From the NCBI GenBank assembly GCA_024404675.1, contig JAKSPO010000013.1, positions 1 to 54,408 on the forward strand: a stretch of 54,408 nucleotides of DNA, in the 5' to 3' direction. The DNA comes from Lachnospiraceae bacterium (GTDB lineage Bacteria > Bacillota > Clostridia > Lachnospirales > Lachnospiraceae). Shown here one piece after another: positions 19,759 to 28,626 of this stretch. The notes under the pieces were generated by a model. The model did no database searches, was not told the DNA's origin, and worked only from the letters and a program-made list of their open reading frames with translations. The position numbers and the translations under genes are program-made. How positions within the stretch are numbered: position 1 is the first letter of the stretch; each line of letters starts with the position of its first letter.

Positions 19759-20766
19759 TTAACCCTTAATACCACTCTGGCTAAGACTTTCAACGAAGCT
19801 CTTCTGCGCTACAACGTAGATAATAATCAACGGAACGAGAGAGATCAAAGTAGCCGTGGAAAGGATCTGCTGGGAATAACCGACGGGAACAAGATATCCG
19901 TTACCATAAACTGCCTGCAACTCATGAGACATGTGGTCAACAAGAGTAGGAAGGGAGTTCGCAATGGTGTACCATTCATGACCTCTTGCAAAGAATACTC
20001 TGGAGTATACACCGTCTGTCCACCACCATACGAAGGAGAACAGGAAGCAGGATACCATCATCGGTCTTGCGCCGGGAAGAAGAATCGACCTGAAGGTACG
20101 AAAACGGTTACAACCATCAACGTATGCTGCCTCTTCAAGTTCCTTAGGCTCGTTACGGAAATGCTGACGCATCAGGTAGATGTACAAACCACTCTTATAA
20201 CCGCCACATCCAAGACAAACTGCAAGGTAAGCCCAGAAGGAGCCGAGAAGGTTAATACCCTTACCATGGTTCATGGCTTTGATAATTCCAAGGAAATCGA
20301 ACTCAGAGAAGTCGAGGAACATAGGAGTTACCAAGGTCTGCGGGGGAACTACGATCAAAAGGATAACACAAGCGAACCACACATTCTTGAAAGGGAACTT
20401 ATATCTTGCGAATCCGTAGCCGGCAAGCGTACAGGATGCAACCTGTGCGATTCCGACCAGAACGCCGATATAAAGCGAGGTCCACATTGACTTGTTACCA
20501 TACATGTACATCCATGCAGTTTTAATCGCAGAAATCGAGAAATGTCTCGGAATATTAATTACGGTACTATCATACAAATCTTTCTCTGTCATGAATGCCA
20601 GAGAGATTTTCTGTAAAAGCGGCTGAAGAATCAAGAAACAAAGTCCAAGGACAAGTACTGCTCGGCATATACGAAAGATAATCTCTCCAATCTTCTTTCT
20701 TAACAGATATCCGCCGGACTTACGGTTTCTTTCAAAAAATTGATGTCTTTTCTCTTTATTAGTCAT
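19759..20766 (-). CDS. Sugar ABC transporter permease (MalG type)
   Basis: An inner-membrane permease of a sugar importer. The 335-residue protein has a basic N terminus, about six membrane segments and the EAA-loop EAAYVDGCNRFRTFRSILLP that docks the ATPase. It overlaps the upstream permease by eight bases, which suggests coupled translation. It pairs with the permease at 20759-21667 and the binding protein at 18200-19609. The ATPase is not in the window; such importers often share one ATPase (MsmK/MsiK type) encoded elsewhere. Confidence 0.92.
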   Translation of the reverse strand: MTNKEKRHQFFERNRKSGGYLLRKKIGEIIFRICRAVLVLGLCFLILQPLLQKISLAFMTEKDLYDSTVINIPRHFSISAIKTAWMYMYGNKSMWTSLYIGVLVGIAQVASCTLAGYGFARYKFPFKNVWFACVILLIVVPPQTLVTPMFLDFSEFDFLGIIKAMNHGKGINLLGSFWAYLAVCLGCGGYKSGLYIYLMRQHFRNEPKELEEAAYVDGCNRFRTFRSILLPGARPMMVSCFLFSFVWWWTDGVYSRVFFARGHEWYTIANSLPTLVDHMSHELQAVYGNGYLVPVGYSQQILSTATLISLVPLIIIYVVAQKSFVESLSQSGIKG

Positions 20767-21667
20767 AATAGTATACCCACCTTGTAATTATGAATGAGAT
20801 TATGCCGAGTATTCCCATTATTATAACAAAGTAAACCCAAGACATTGCAGCTGTTAAGCCGTAATCGAACTTTACAAACAATGTATTAGTAATCAAAGTC
20901 ATCAGGTCACTGTTCGATTTCGTACAGAAGTCTACGATCGTATAAACAACATTTACAAGAATCATAGAGCTGATCATCGGGAAGGTAATCTTCCAGAAGC
21001 TCTCCCATGCGGTACAGCCCTCAATCTTAGCAGCCTCATACATACTAGGGGAGATTGTCTGCAAACCGGACAGGAAGATAATGATCTGAATACCGGATGC
21101 AATTGCTACATCGTATACCTGGTCAACCAGCTTAATGATATATTCAAAGAAGGTGTTCGCCTTCTCACCGGTAAGAAGAATGTTCTCAAGTGTCTTCGTA
21201 ATGGAGGTCGCTGAGTTATCCTTCTTAATGATATCTGCCATACCACTGAGCAGGGAGTTGTTGGTCTCAAGACCAAGCATAATACCGGAGGAAAGAACTA
21301 CCGGCAGGAAGTATACGGCTCTTACAAAGGTTCTTCCCTTGAAATCCTGATTCAAAAGAATTGCCATGAAGAAGCTGAATACTAAAATCGCAGGAACGAA
21401 CAATGCCATGTTCTTAAGCTCGGTAAGGAGATTCGGAACATATTCAGCATCCTTGAAGAATACATCGTGATAGTTCTTCATTCCGATGAACTTATAGGCA
21501 AAACCTGCACCGTTTGTGGAAGTTACCTTACAAAGTGACATGTAGAAGGACTCAAACAACGGAACTACAAGGAAGAGAACGAAACCAATGATAAAGGGAG
21601 CAATGAACAAATATCCGGCAATTGCATTACCTTTGGCCAGGTTCTTATGCTTAACTGTCTTTGCCAT
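20759..21667 (-). CDS. Sugar ABC transporter permease (MalF type)
   Basis: The partner permease of the previous one. The 302-residue protein has about six membrane segments and a long extracellular loop typical of MalF-type subunits. The EAA-loop is EAAKIEGCTAWESFWKITFP. The stop of the DUF5696 gene directly abuts the ATG (TAAATG), and the GGAGG lies within the upstream gene, so the two are translationally linked. The link puts the surface protein and this importer in one unit. Confidence 0.92.
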   Translation of the reverse strand: MAKTVKHKNLAKGNAIAGYLFIAPFIIGFVLFLVVPLFESFYMSLCKVTSTNGAGFAYKFIGMKNYHDVFFKDAEYVPNLLTELKNMALFVPAILVFSFFMAILLNQDFKGRTFVRAVYFLPVVLSSGIMLGLETNNSLLSGMADIIKKDNSATSITKTLENILLTGEKANTFFEYIIKLVDQVYDVAIASGIQIIIFLSGLQTISPSMYEAAKIEGCTAWESFWKITFPMISSMILVNVVYTIVDFCTKSNSDLMTLITNTLFVKFDYGLTAAMSWVYFVIIMGILGIISFIITRWVYYYD

Positions 21668-24223
21668 TTAGTTTCCTCCTTTCTTAACTACCCAATCCTG
21701 TGCAGGGATTGTGATGTCGTCAGCCTTGTACTCTGTTACCCTATAGTTTACATAAACCTTCGTACCATTCGAGTAGGTCGTGCAGTAAACATTCTCTGCA
21801 AGTCTCTCATGGTTCTCAATCGTTTCAGCGGTAAGTGCACCAAAATCATCCTTATAACGATTATACAGTACATTTGCCTCATCCTTCCAGGAATTGTAGT
21901 TTGCACCGTAGTAGTTGGTGTACTTGGATTCCTGAAGCTCATCAGCGGTTGCTTCCATGAAGATGAAGTAAAGACCTGCACCGGTCTCAGCCGACTTCAG
22001 AAGGTTGGTAATGTAATCGTTCGTGATGTTAATGGAGTCACCGGTGTAACGGATATATCCATGAAGTGCAATTTCAAAGAACGGAAGTGCGCCATCCTCA
22101 ATACTTGCCTTATCGGAAGCGATCGGGAAATCAAGTACGATATCGGCATAAGGAAGTGCATAAAGGTTACCCTTGTAAATAACGGTATCGTTATTCTTAA
22201 GCTCTGCAAGCTTCTTAACCTGCTGCTCCATAACTGCCTGACGGCTTACGGTCTTCTTTCTGTGGTAGTTTGCACCAAGTGCATTACCGATAGAAGCAAA
22301 TGCAATGTTCTCAATACCAAGAGACTTCGCATCCTTTCTGTACGCCTCAAGAGCCTTCATCGAGTATTCAGGTTTTGCGAGATAATAAACATCACCGTCA
22401 TCAATCTGGCCGTACCAGATTTTACTTACTTCCTGGAACTTAGCAACCTCTCTGGAGAGGAATCTGGAAGCATCCTGCTTAGCCTGGAAGCTGTCGAACA
22501 GTGTATCGGACTTAACGAAAGTGAAATCAGCCTTGCCGGCTACGCTGTAGCCATAGCCCTTTGCTGTTGACAAGAGGCTCTTGAAGCTCTTCTTACTTCC
22601 AAGACGTCCAATCAGATCAATGTCATCCGGCCAGTCATGGTCGATACCGTCATTGAACCAACCGTTCAATACTACATTTACATCCTCCCAGCCGGAATCG
22701 TGAATGCTCTTAACAAGCTTCTCCATCTCAGCGTAGGTAGTAAGTGTATAAGGAAGCTCCTTCGGGAAACCGAGTACATGCTGAATCTTGGCTACTGCAC
22801 CAAGAAGTTCAACTGCGGTAGGAAGAGAGGTCTTCTCAACCTTCTGTGCAAGCTCCTCATAACGACCGGTCAGATATTCACGATAGGTCTTCGCCATTTC
22901 AACATAGCTGGAAGACTTAACACCCTTATAACGAACGGAAATCTTCTCGTCCTTAGGAAGGGATTTCTCAAACATATAAACTGCGGAAATGGAACGACCA
23001 CCGATATCTGCAATCTGGTTATGTACTACTGAGAATACATTCGTTACATAGTTGAACTTGTAAGTCTTACCTGCAACGTCTGCTTCGATCTTGGAGTAGG
23101 TATCACCAGCCTCGATCATTGCAAGAAGTGCAGCATTTCTGTCAGTATAGGAAGCTCCGTATACCGGGAAACGTGCAATCGGGTCTGCGATAATGATGTC
23201 ACGCTTCTGACCGTAGTCCCAACCATACATATTTGCACTGTAGGAACTCTGGGAGAGCTTCTGGTTATTGAAGTTAATGTAAGCACCGGAACCATCGGGA
23301 ACGAACAGATATCCGTTCTCAACCGTATCAGCTCCACAGAAGAAAGGAAGGATACGAATCTCGGTTACGGGATAAGCCTCGTAGAACTGAATCGTATTGT
23401 AAGGAATCTCAGCAACAAGGCTGTCATCCTCAAGCTTCAGGAACATGGAAAGGTTAATGTTCGGAAGGAGCTTCTCTTCGTTCTCCTGCATTCCGTACTC
23501 ATTGTCCTTCTCATAATCTTCGTTGGTATATCCACACTGCTCTTTGAAGATATTCTCAAGCTTCTCTTTCTGGTAGTTCTTCAAACTATCATAAAGCTCA
23601 TAAACCTTGATACCTTCCAGAAGATCAGGATACTTCTCGGAGTAGGTCTTCCACTTCTCCTCATCCTTCTTAAGCTTCTCGGGGTCAAGTGTACGGTACC
23701 AGTCACGAAGACACTTCTTTGCTTCGTCATCAACCATCTCACGAAGCTGCTGGAATCTTTCCTCGGGCATTACACTCGGGATGATATATGTCTTAGCCAT
23801 CAAACCGATGGAGAAATCGATTCGAATGGTAGAATCATCTACCTTCTCATATGTGTAGTTACCCTTTGCTACGCTATGCTCATAGCTGTTAAGGTACATT
23901 TTAACACCACTGCCGTTCTTGTACTCAAGATACAGAAGTGACATTACTCTTTCGTCTGCGGCTGCTACTGCTGCATCGGGGCAGGACTTCCACTGCTTGC
24001 CATTGGCATCTGTGAAAGTGAAAAGAGTAGTTACCGGATCAAACTCAAGCTTTACCTTACCGTTTTGAATCGTCTGCAATTCTGTGTCAATATCCGAGTT
24101 GAAGCGGAAGATATCCATCTTCTTAACTTCTTCCTCGGTTCCGCTTCCGAACTTAATAGCAAGGAAGGTAAGAACACCGATGATAACGCAGGTAATTGCA
24201 GCAGTAATTAACTTTTTCTTCAT
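21668..24223 (-). CDS. DUF5696 surface protein, possible glycan-acting enzyme
   Basis: The 851-residue protein has an N-terminal membrane segment (about 5-24) and no lipobox, so it is anchored outside the cell. It matches DUF5696 proteins, whose function is not established. Residues about 40-400 look like beta-sandwich modules with a helical, charged insert (about 165-245). The C-terminal half has stretches like those of alpha/beta barrels: SGWEDVNVVLNGWFNDGIDH, LPFFEIALHGYIRYTGDSIN and an acidic ADIVLDFP. I infer a surface glycan-processing or glycan-binding role from this and from its place among two sugar importers; catalytic residues cannot be assigned. The start ATG lacks an odd context. 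Confidence 0.78.
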   Translation of the reverse strand: MKKKLITAAITCVIIGVLTFLAIKFGSGTEEEVKKMDIFRFNSDIDTELQTIQNGKVKLEFDPVTTLFTFTDANGKQWKSCPDAAVAAADERVMSLLYLEYKNGSGVKMYLNSYEHSVAKGNYTYEKVDDSTIRIDFSIGLMAKTYIIPSVMPEERFQQLREMVDDEAKKCLRDWYRTLDPEKLKKDEEKWKTYSEKYPDLLEGIKVYELYDSLKNYQKEKLENIFKEQCGYTNEDYEKDNEYGMQENEEKLLPNINLSMFLKLEDDSLVAEIPYNTIQFYEAYPVTEIRILPFFCGADTVENGYLFVPDGSGAYINFNNQKLSQSSYSANMYGWDYGQKRDIIIADPIARFPVYGASYTDRNAALLAMIEAGDTYSKIEADVAGKTYKFNYVTNVFSVVHNQIADIGGRSISAVYMFEKSLPKDEKISVRYKGVKSSSYVEMAKTYREYLTGRYEELAQKVEKTSLPTAVELLGAVAKIQHVLGFPKELPYTLTTYAEMEKLVKSIHDSGWEDVNVVLNGWFNDGIDHDWPDDIDLIGRLGSKKSFKSLLSTAKGYGYSVAGKADFTFVKSDTLFDSFQAKQDASRFLSREVAKFQEVSKIWYGQIDDGDVYYLAKPEYSMKALEAYRKDAKSLGIENIAFASIGNALGANYHRKKTVSRQAVMEQQVKKLAELKNNDTVIYKGNLYALPYADIVLDFPIASDKASIEDGALPFFEIALHGYIRYTGDSINITNDYITNLLKSAETGAGLYFIFMEATADELQESKYTNYYGANYNSWKDEANVLYNRYKDDFGALTAETIENHERLAENVYCTTYSNGTKVYVNYRVTEYKADDITIPAQDWVVKKGGN

Positions 24224-24239
24224 TTCTATGCCTCCTACG

Positions 24240-24920
24240 TTAACCTATACGCAAACTGATTTCTTTGTAGATCGAAAGGAAATATCCGACTGCATCACTG
24301 ATCAAGCTGAAGAACAGAAGGATAATGAACATGATGATTGCCATGCCGGCGATGGAAAGGAGGGTGGAACCCAGACCCTTCATCAGGCTGTAATCGTGAA
24401 TCATCATCATCGCACAGAGGATCAGGAAGCCTGCCCAAATCAGTGCGAATATATTGAAGTAGGTGTAAAAAACACCCTCTTCCATGGTAACTACATTGCT
24501 GACGAAGATCATCGGAATACCGATCAATACATAAGGTGTCAGGCAATATGCAGTTGCCATATAAATCTCTTTGAAACGTCCTTTACCATCCATAAGAGTG
24601 GTAAGACACCAGTTCGCGAGAACCCAGATGCCAAGCGGTACAAGGAAGCTTGCAATCTGCATGATGATGTTTACCTTACTCCAACGAGTTCCGTTCAACA
24701 TGAAATTGGTAAATCTCATATCCCAGATGGTAGTGAGAAGCGTCAAAATAACAATCGTGTGAGCCGCTGCATAGGTTCCTCTCTTCTCATGAATGAGGTC
24801 CCAGGAACCATCAAACGGATGAAATATGAGGTACAGGCTGTACTTCAGGGATTTCAGATAATTTTTAAAACCTTTACCGGTGAAGAAACCGATAACTCCG
24901 GAGATCAATTTGTTTATCAT
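24240..24920 (-). CDS. YIP1-like membrane protein
   Basis: The 226-residue protein starts at the ATG 24918-24920, four bases inside the preceding gene (ATGA), which fits translational coupling. It has about five to six membrane segments with a short cytoplasmic N terminus and the phrase YLIFHPFDGSWDLIHEKRG, which is shared by YIP1-family proteins of sugar clusters in Clostridia and Bacillota. Its function is not known; it may help assemble or anchor the surface proteins next to it. It lies between the NHL/TPR protein and the DUF5696 protein, both of which are anchored outside the membrane. This association suggests a membrane complex, by inference. Confidence 0.75.
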   Translation of the reverse strand: MINKLISGVIGFFTGKGFKNYLKSLKYSLYLIFHPFDGSWDLIHEKRGTYAAAHTIVILTLLTTIWDMRFTNFMLNGTRWSKVNIIMQIASFLVPLGIWVLANWCLTTLMDGKGRFKEIYMATAYCLTPYVLIGIPMIFVSNVVTMEEGVFYTYFNIFALIWAGFLILCAMMMIHDYSLMKGLGSTLLSIAGMAIIMFIILLFFSLISDAVGYFLSIYKEISLRIG

Positions 24921-26779
24921 GCCTCTTGAATCTCCTTTCTGATACGAAGAATCCAACGGATAATCTTCGGAATTACAATCAAAGCGATAAGAACTGCAAG
25001 GAACCATACAATGTTCTTCTCAACCACCTGCTCACGGTAGTATTTGAATGCCTTCGAGTAGTTCGTTCTGTCACGTACAACCTCGAACTTATTCATAGCT
25101 TCCTTGTACTCACCCTTACGAAGAAGGGAACGACCTACGCCGACATAAGCCAGATCGTAGTTACCGTTGTACTTAAGTACCTCCTGCCATACATCAGCGG
25201 ACTCGTCGTACTTACCGATTCTGTAAAGGCCGATTGCTTCGTTAACAAGCTGTCCGAATCTGGACATCTTAAAGATGGTAATTGTTCCAAGCTTTCTATC
25301 AAGAACAAGGAGTGTCTCCTCGTCAAGCTTGCCGATTGCAGAAGGCTTTGAGAAGCAGCCTGCGTTCATACCGGCATTACCGAAAGCATAAAGCATATTA
25401 CCCTGGAAGTCGTAGAAGAACAAACGACCTCTCTTCTTATCAAGACAGCAGTAAGTCTGATTCTCGAAGGTTACAACATCGACAAATGCGGAAGCACCTT
25501 CCATATCCTTCTGACCGATAACACCGTAGTACTTGAGGTCACCGATCGGATTGGAGTTACCGTTACGAACAAGAATGTCATCGCCCATCGAATTCAGCTT
25601 ACGAATCGGCTTTGCCATACCCTTGTTCAGATCGTCATCCGAAATAGAGTCGGTAGTAACATAAAGGAAGCCCTTTTCATCAAGTGTTACATTGTTATAC
25701 TCAGTAGGAACATACTGCTTTGTACGCTTCTTCTGCTCCTTAGTCTGGATTCTTCTCCAGAGACGCTGAATCAGCGTTACGGTAACCGGGCTTGCACCGA
25801 TATACTGTGTAAAGGTGCCATCCTTTGTGAACTCCATCAAACCGGAGTTAATATTGGTTGCCTGAACATAATAACGATATGCATCATCTACTACGAACTT
25901 ACTCGGAAGGAAGATGTACTCACCCTTCAGGGTCTCATCCACAGGATTGTGTACAACACCGATTACATTCAGATTGTAATCGCAATGGATAATTCTGTGG
26001 TTATCGTAGTCTGCAATGAAAAGATCGTAATCACGATTCAGTTTCTCTCTGACATCGTTCTGAACTCCATCAACAGGCTCGGAATCATTACCGTCCTCAG
26101 CGCCATCCTCGGAACCATCCTCAGCGCCCTCAACAGGCTCTGCATCAGGTGCCTCGGTCGTGGTCATCTCTGCGTCTTCAGCATTATCTGCGGAAGCACT
26201 CTGCTCCTCACCATCGGGCGTCTCACCATCGGGCGTCTCACCATCGGGCGTCTCGCCGTCCTCAGTGGTTTCTTCCTCAGGAGCCTTCTCAAGGTCCTCA
26301 GAGGTCGGAACATAAAGCTCACCAAGATACTCACCGTAAACCTTCTTACGGGTTTCATCATCAATCTTCTTTACGAAAATATCATAAGGATGTTTGAAAT
26401 CAAGTACAACCTGATCACCCTTATCAACCTTCATCTGATCAGCCTTATCTACAGAAACCTGAACGGTACGGATGATTCGAATAAGCTTGAATACATCATC
26501 AACATACTGCAGCTCAATAATTCTGTTGTTCTTGGAATCACAGATGTAGATCAAATCATCAATTACGAACATGCTCTCGGGGTCATTCAAAGTACCAACG
26601 CCCTCACCGAAGTTGGGTCCGTAGAAAATGTTCGATACATAATATGCATCGGGAGATGCTGTCTCATCACCCCAGAAATTGTATGTGTAGGTATACCAGT
26701 CGGAATCGGCCTTAGCGCCCTGTACAGTGGAACCAATCACACACAACAGAAGGAGGATGGTAAAAATACGTTTCTTCAT
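24917..26779 (-). CDS. Surface beta-propeller/TPR protein
   Basis: 620 residues with a signal peptide (1-24), several NHL-like repeats (DPESMFVIDDLIYICDSKN, RDYDLFIADYDNHRIIHCDY, DEKGFLYVTTDS), a TPR-like helical part (KYDESADVWQEVLKYNGNYD, RKGEYKEAMNKFEVV) and one C-terminal membrane segment (about 593-612). An acidic, low-complexity linker (about 165-235) includes TPDGETPDGETPDGE. The topology suggests a large extracytoplasmic sensor or scaffold held at its C terminus. No enzyme motif is visible. The start is ATG with AAGGAGG, 15 bases after the upstream permease. It is part of the conserved-looking DUF5696/YIP1 set, and its role is not known. Confidence 0.72.
   Translation of the reverse strand: MKKRIFTILLLLCVIGSTVQGAKADSDWYTYTYNFWGDETASPDAYYVSNIFYGPNFGEGVGTLNDPESMFVIDDLIYICDSKNNRIIELQYVDDVFKLIRIIRTVQVSVDKADQMKVDKGDQVVLDFKHPYDIFVKKIDDETRKKVYGEYLGELYVPTSEDLEKAPEEETTEDGETPDGETPDGETPDGEEQSASADNAEDAEMTTTEAPDAEPVEGAEDGSEDGAEDGNDSEPVDGVQNDVREKLNRDYDLFIADYDNHRIIHCDYNLNVIGVVHNPVDETLKGEYIFLPSKFVVDDAYRYYVQATNINSGLMEFTKDGTFTQYIGASPVTVTLIQRLWRRIQTKEQKKRTKQYVPTEYNNVTLDEKGFLYVTTDSISDDDLNKGMAKPIRKLNSMGDDILVRNGNSNPIGDLKYYGVIGQKDMEGASAFVDVVTFENQTYCCLDKKRGRLFFYDFQGNMLYAFGNAGMNAGCFSKPSAIGKLDEETLLVLDRKLGTITIFKMSRFGQLVNEAIGLYRIGKYDESADVWQEVLKYNGNYDLAYVGVGRSLLRKGEYKEAMNKFEVVRDRTNYSKAFKYYREQVVEKNIVWFLAVLIALIVIPKIIRWILRIRKEIQEA
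26211..26255. repeat. 15-bp tandem repeat, three copies
   Basis: Three near-identical 15-base units (26211-26225, 26226-26240, 26241-26255) inside the acidic linker of the NHL/TPR protein, read on the minus strand as PDGET repeats. They are in frame, so copy number could vary without breaking the gene. Confidence 0.85.
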
Positions 26780-26794
26780 TTTATGAATTCCTCC

Positions 26795-27661
26795 TTATTC
26801 CTTAATACCGGAGCTAGCCATGGTTTCTACGATGTTACTCTGCGCAAGCATGAAGCAGGTAACAGGAAGAATCATCATGAACAGCTGGGATGCAGAAGAT
26901 ACACCGGTTCGTGCGATACCACCGGAAGCGAGGGTACGAAGTGCGAACGGAAGTGTCTTCAAAGACTCAGTGTAAATATAAGTGGTACCGATGTTATTCC
27001 AAAGTGCCTGAATGGAGAAAATCATCAGGGTAAGAATAGCAGGCTTTACGAGCGGCATGATGATACGGAAGAAGATTCTTCCTTCCTTCGCACCGTCGAT
27101 CTTAGCTGCCTCAATCAGTACATCCGGAATACTCGATTCCATGAACTGCTTCATAAGGAAGAGGCCCATCGGAGATGCAAATGCCGGGATGATCAGAGCC
27201 AGATGGGTGTCGATCCAACCAAGTCTGGTCATAATCAAGTAGTTCGGAATGGAAAGAACGTAACCCGTGAACATAAGCGCTACGGTAACCAACTTAAAGA
27301 AGGTAGCCGAACCGGGGAAACGATACTTCGCAAGTACATATGCTGCCATGGAAGCAACAAGGATATGTCCGCCGGTACCAACAACCGTAATCAGAAGGGA
27401 GTTGAACGCGTAACGGATAAATGTGATGTTACCCATCTTGTTCATAAGAAGGAACAAGTCACTGATGTTCTTCGTCGTAGGGTTACGAACGAAAAGCTTC
27501 GGCGGGAATACAAACAGCTCATCAAGCGGCTTGAAAGCACCGTTAATGATGTATACCAACGGGAAGATGAAGAAGCATCCGAAAATAATAAGGACAATCG
27601 CTACACCGATATCACCCGCAAGTGATCGGTTAGGCTGTCTTCCAGCTTTAATTTTTTTCAT
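26795..27661 (-). CDS. Sugar ABC transporter permease (MalG type)
   Basis: 288 residues from the ATG at 27659-27661, which is seven bases after GGAGGG; an in-frame ATG two codons earlier is too close to it. About six membrane segments are present and the EAA-loop is EAAKIDGAKEGRIFFRIIMP. It is the second permease of the upstream importer in the cluster and pairs with 27677-28609 and the large binding protein 28627-31611. It sits before the NHL/TPR gene, with only 15 bases between them. There is no ATPase gene. Confidence 0.92.
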   Translation of the reverse strand: MKKIKAGRQPNRSLAGDIGVAIVLIIFGCFFIFPLVYIINGAFKPLDELFVFPPKLFVRNPTTKNISDLFLLMNKMGNITFIRYAFNSLLITVVGTGGHILVASMAAYVLAKYRFPGSATFFKLVTVALMFTGYVLSIPNYLIMTRLGWIDTHLALIIPAFASPMGLFLMKQFMESSIPDVLIEAAKIDGAKEGRIFFRIIMPLVKPAILTLMIFSIQALWNNIGTTYIYTESLKTLPFALRTLASGGIARTGVSSASQLFMMILPVTCFMLAQSNIVETMASSGIKE

Positions 27662-27676
27662 CGTCATTCCCTCCTA

Positions 27677-28609
27677 TCAAGTTCCAAGTCTGCTGAGTGC
27701 CTTCTGGATGAATCTGTTACACAGGTACATGCAGAGGAACAAAACAGTTGCGATTGCGGACGCATAACCCATTTCGAATCGGGTCTGGCCGTAGTCAATC
27801 AGGTGGGTAACAACGGTACGTGCAGCGTAGTCGGTACTCGGGAAACCACAAAGTGCCATCGTCTGGTCTGCAGTATTGAATGCGGTGGTAATTGCCATAA
27901 CCGCACCGAACATCAACATGGACTTCATGTTCGGAAGGGTGATGTACCAAAGCTCCTGCCAACGGTTCTTAATACCGTCTACATAGCCGGCCTCGTACTG
28001 ATCCTCCGGGATCGTATTAAGACCTGCGATGAAGGAAAGGAATCCGGTACCAAGGGAAGCCCACAGAATAACGATGATACAAATGGTAAGCATGTACTGC
28101 GGGTTATTCAACCATAGGATCGGTTTCTCTAAGATACCGAGCTCAACGCCCCAGGAGTTTGCATAGCCGTAAGAGTCGCCGGCGAAAATCAGGGTCCATA
28201 CAAGGTAAGCCTGACCGGAAATCGTAGGTGCGTAGAATACAAGTACGGCAACCGCACGAATTCTCTTCGGAAGCTCGTGAATCAACCATGCGAACAGGAA
28301 TGCTGCGATATATCCTACAGGACCTGTAATTGCTGCAACAAGGAATGTGTTCTTTACTGCAGTAAGGAAAATATCGTCAACGAGAATCAGGTTAATGTAG
28401 TTCTGCAGTGCGATGAAACGCGGGGGCTGCAATACATTATAGTAGGTAAAACCGAAATAGATGGATACTATAACGGGTACAACATAGAACAATGTGAAAA
28501 TAATGGCATAAGGAGCGAGGAAAGCGTAGCAGGTTCTGAACGACTTGATATCTCTCCACAGGAACTTACGACGCATCTGTTTCTGTCTTCTCCAGTTAGC
28601 ATAACTCAT
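27677..28609 (-). CDS. Sugar ABC transporter permease (MalF type)
   Basis: 310 residues with about six membrane segments and the EAA-loop region EAGYVDGIKNRWQELWYITLP, which carries a glycine in place of the second alanine. It lies 17 bases after the large binding protein and 15 bases before the MalG-type partner. It forms the first of the two importers in this cluster. Substrate unknown. Confidence 0.92.
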   Translation of the reverse strand: MSYANWRRQKQMRRKFLWRDIKSFRTCYAFLAPYAIIFTLFYVVPVIVSIYFGFTYYNVLQPPRFIALQNYINLILVDDIFLTAVKNTFLVAAITGPVGYIAAFLFAWLIHELPKRIRAVAVLVFYAPTISGQAYLVWTLIFAGDSYGYANSWGVELGILEKPILWLNNPQYMLTICIIVILWASLGTGFLSFIAGLNTIPEDQYEAGYVDGIKNRWQELWYITLPNMKSMLMFGAVMAITTAFNTADQTMALCGFPSTDYAARTVVTHLIDYGQTRFEMGYASAIATVLFLCMYLCNRFIQKALSRLGT

Positions 28610-28626
28610 ACGTTTTTCCTCCTTCC

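Noticed and set aside
26211-26255. Tandem units as a CRISPR-like array
   Set aside because: Units are adjacent, without spacers, and are in frame within a protein.
25949-27625. Plus-strand open frame across the NHL/TPR and permease genes
   Set aside because: Spans two real genes on the other strand; no start signal.
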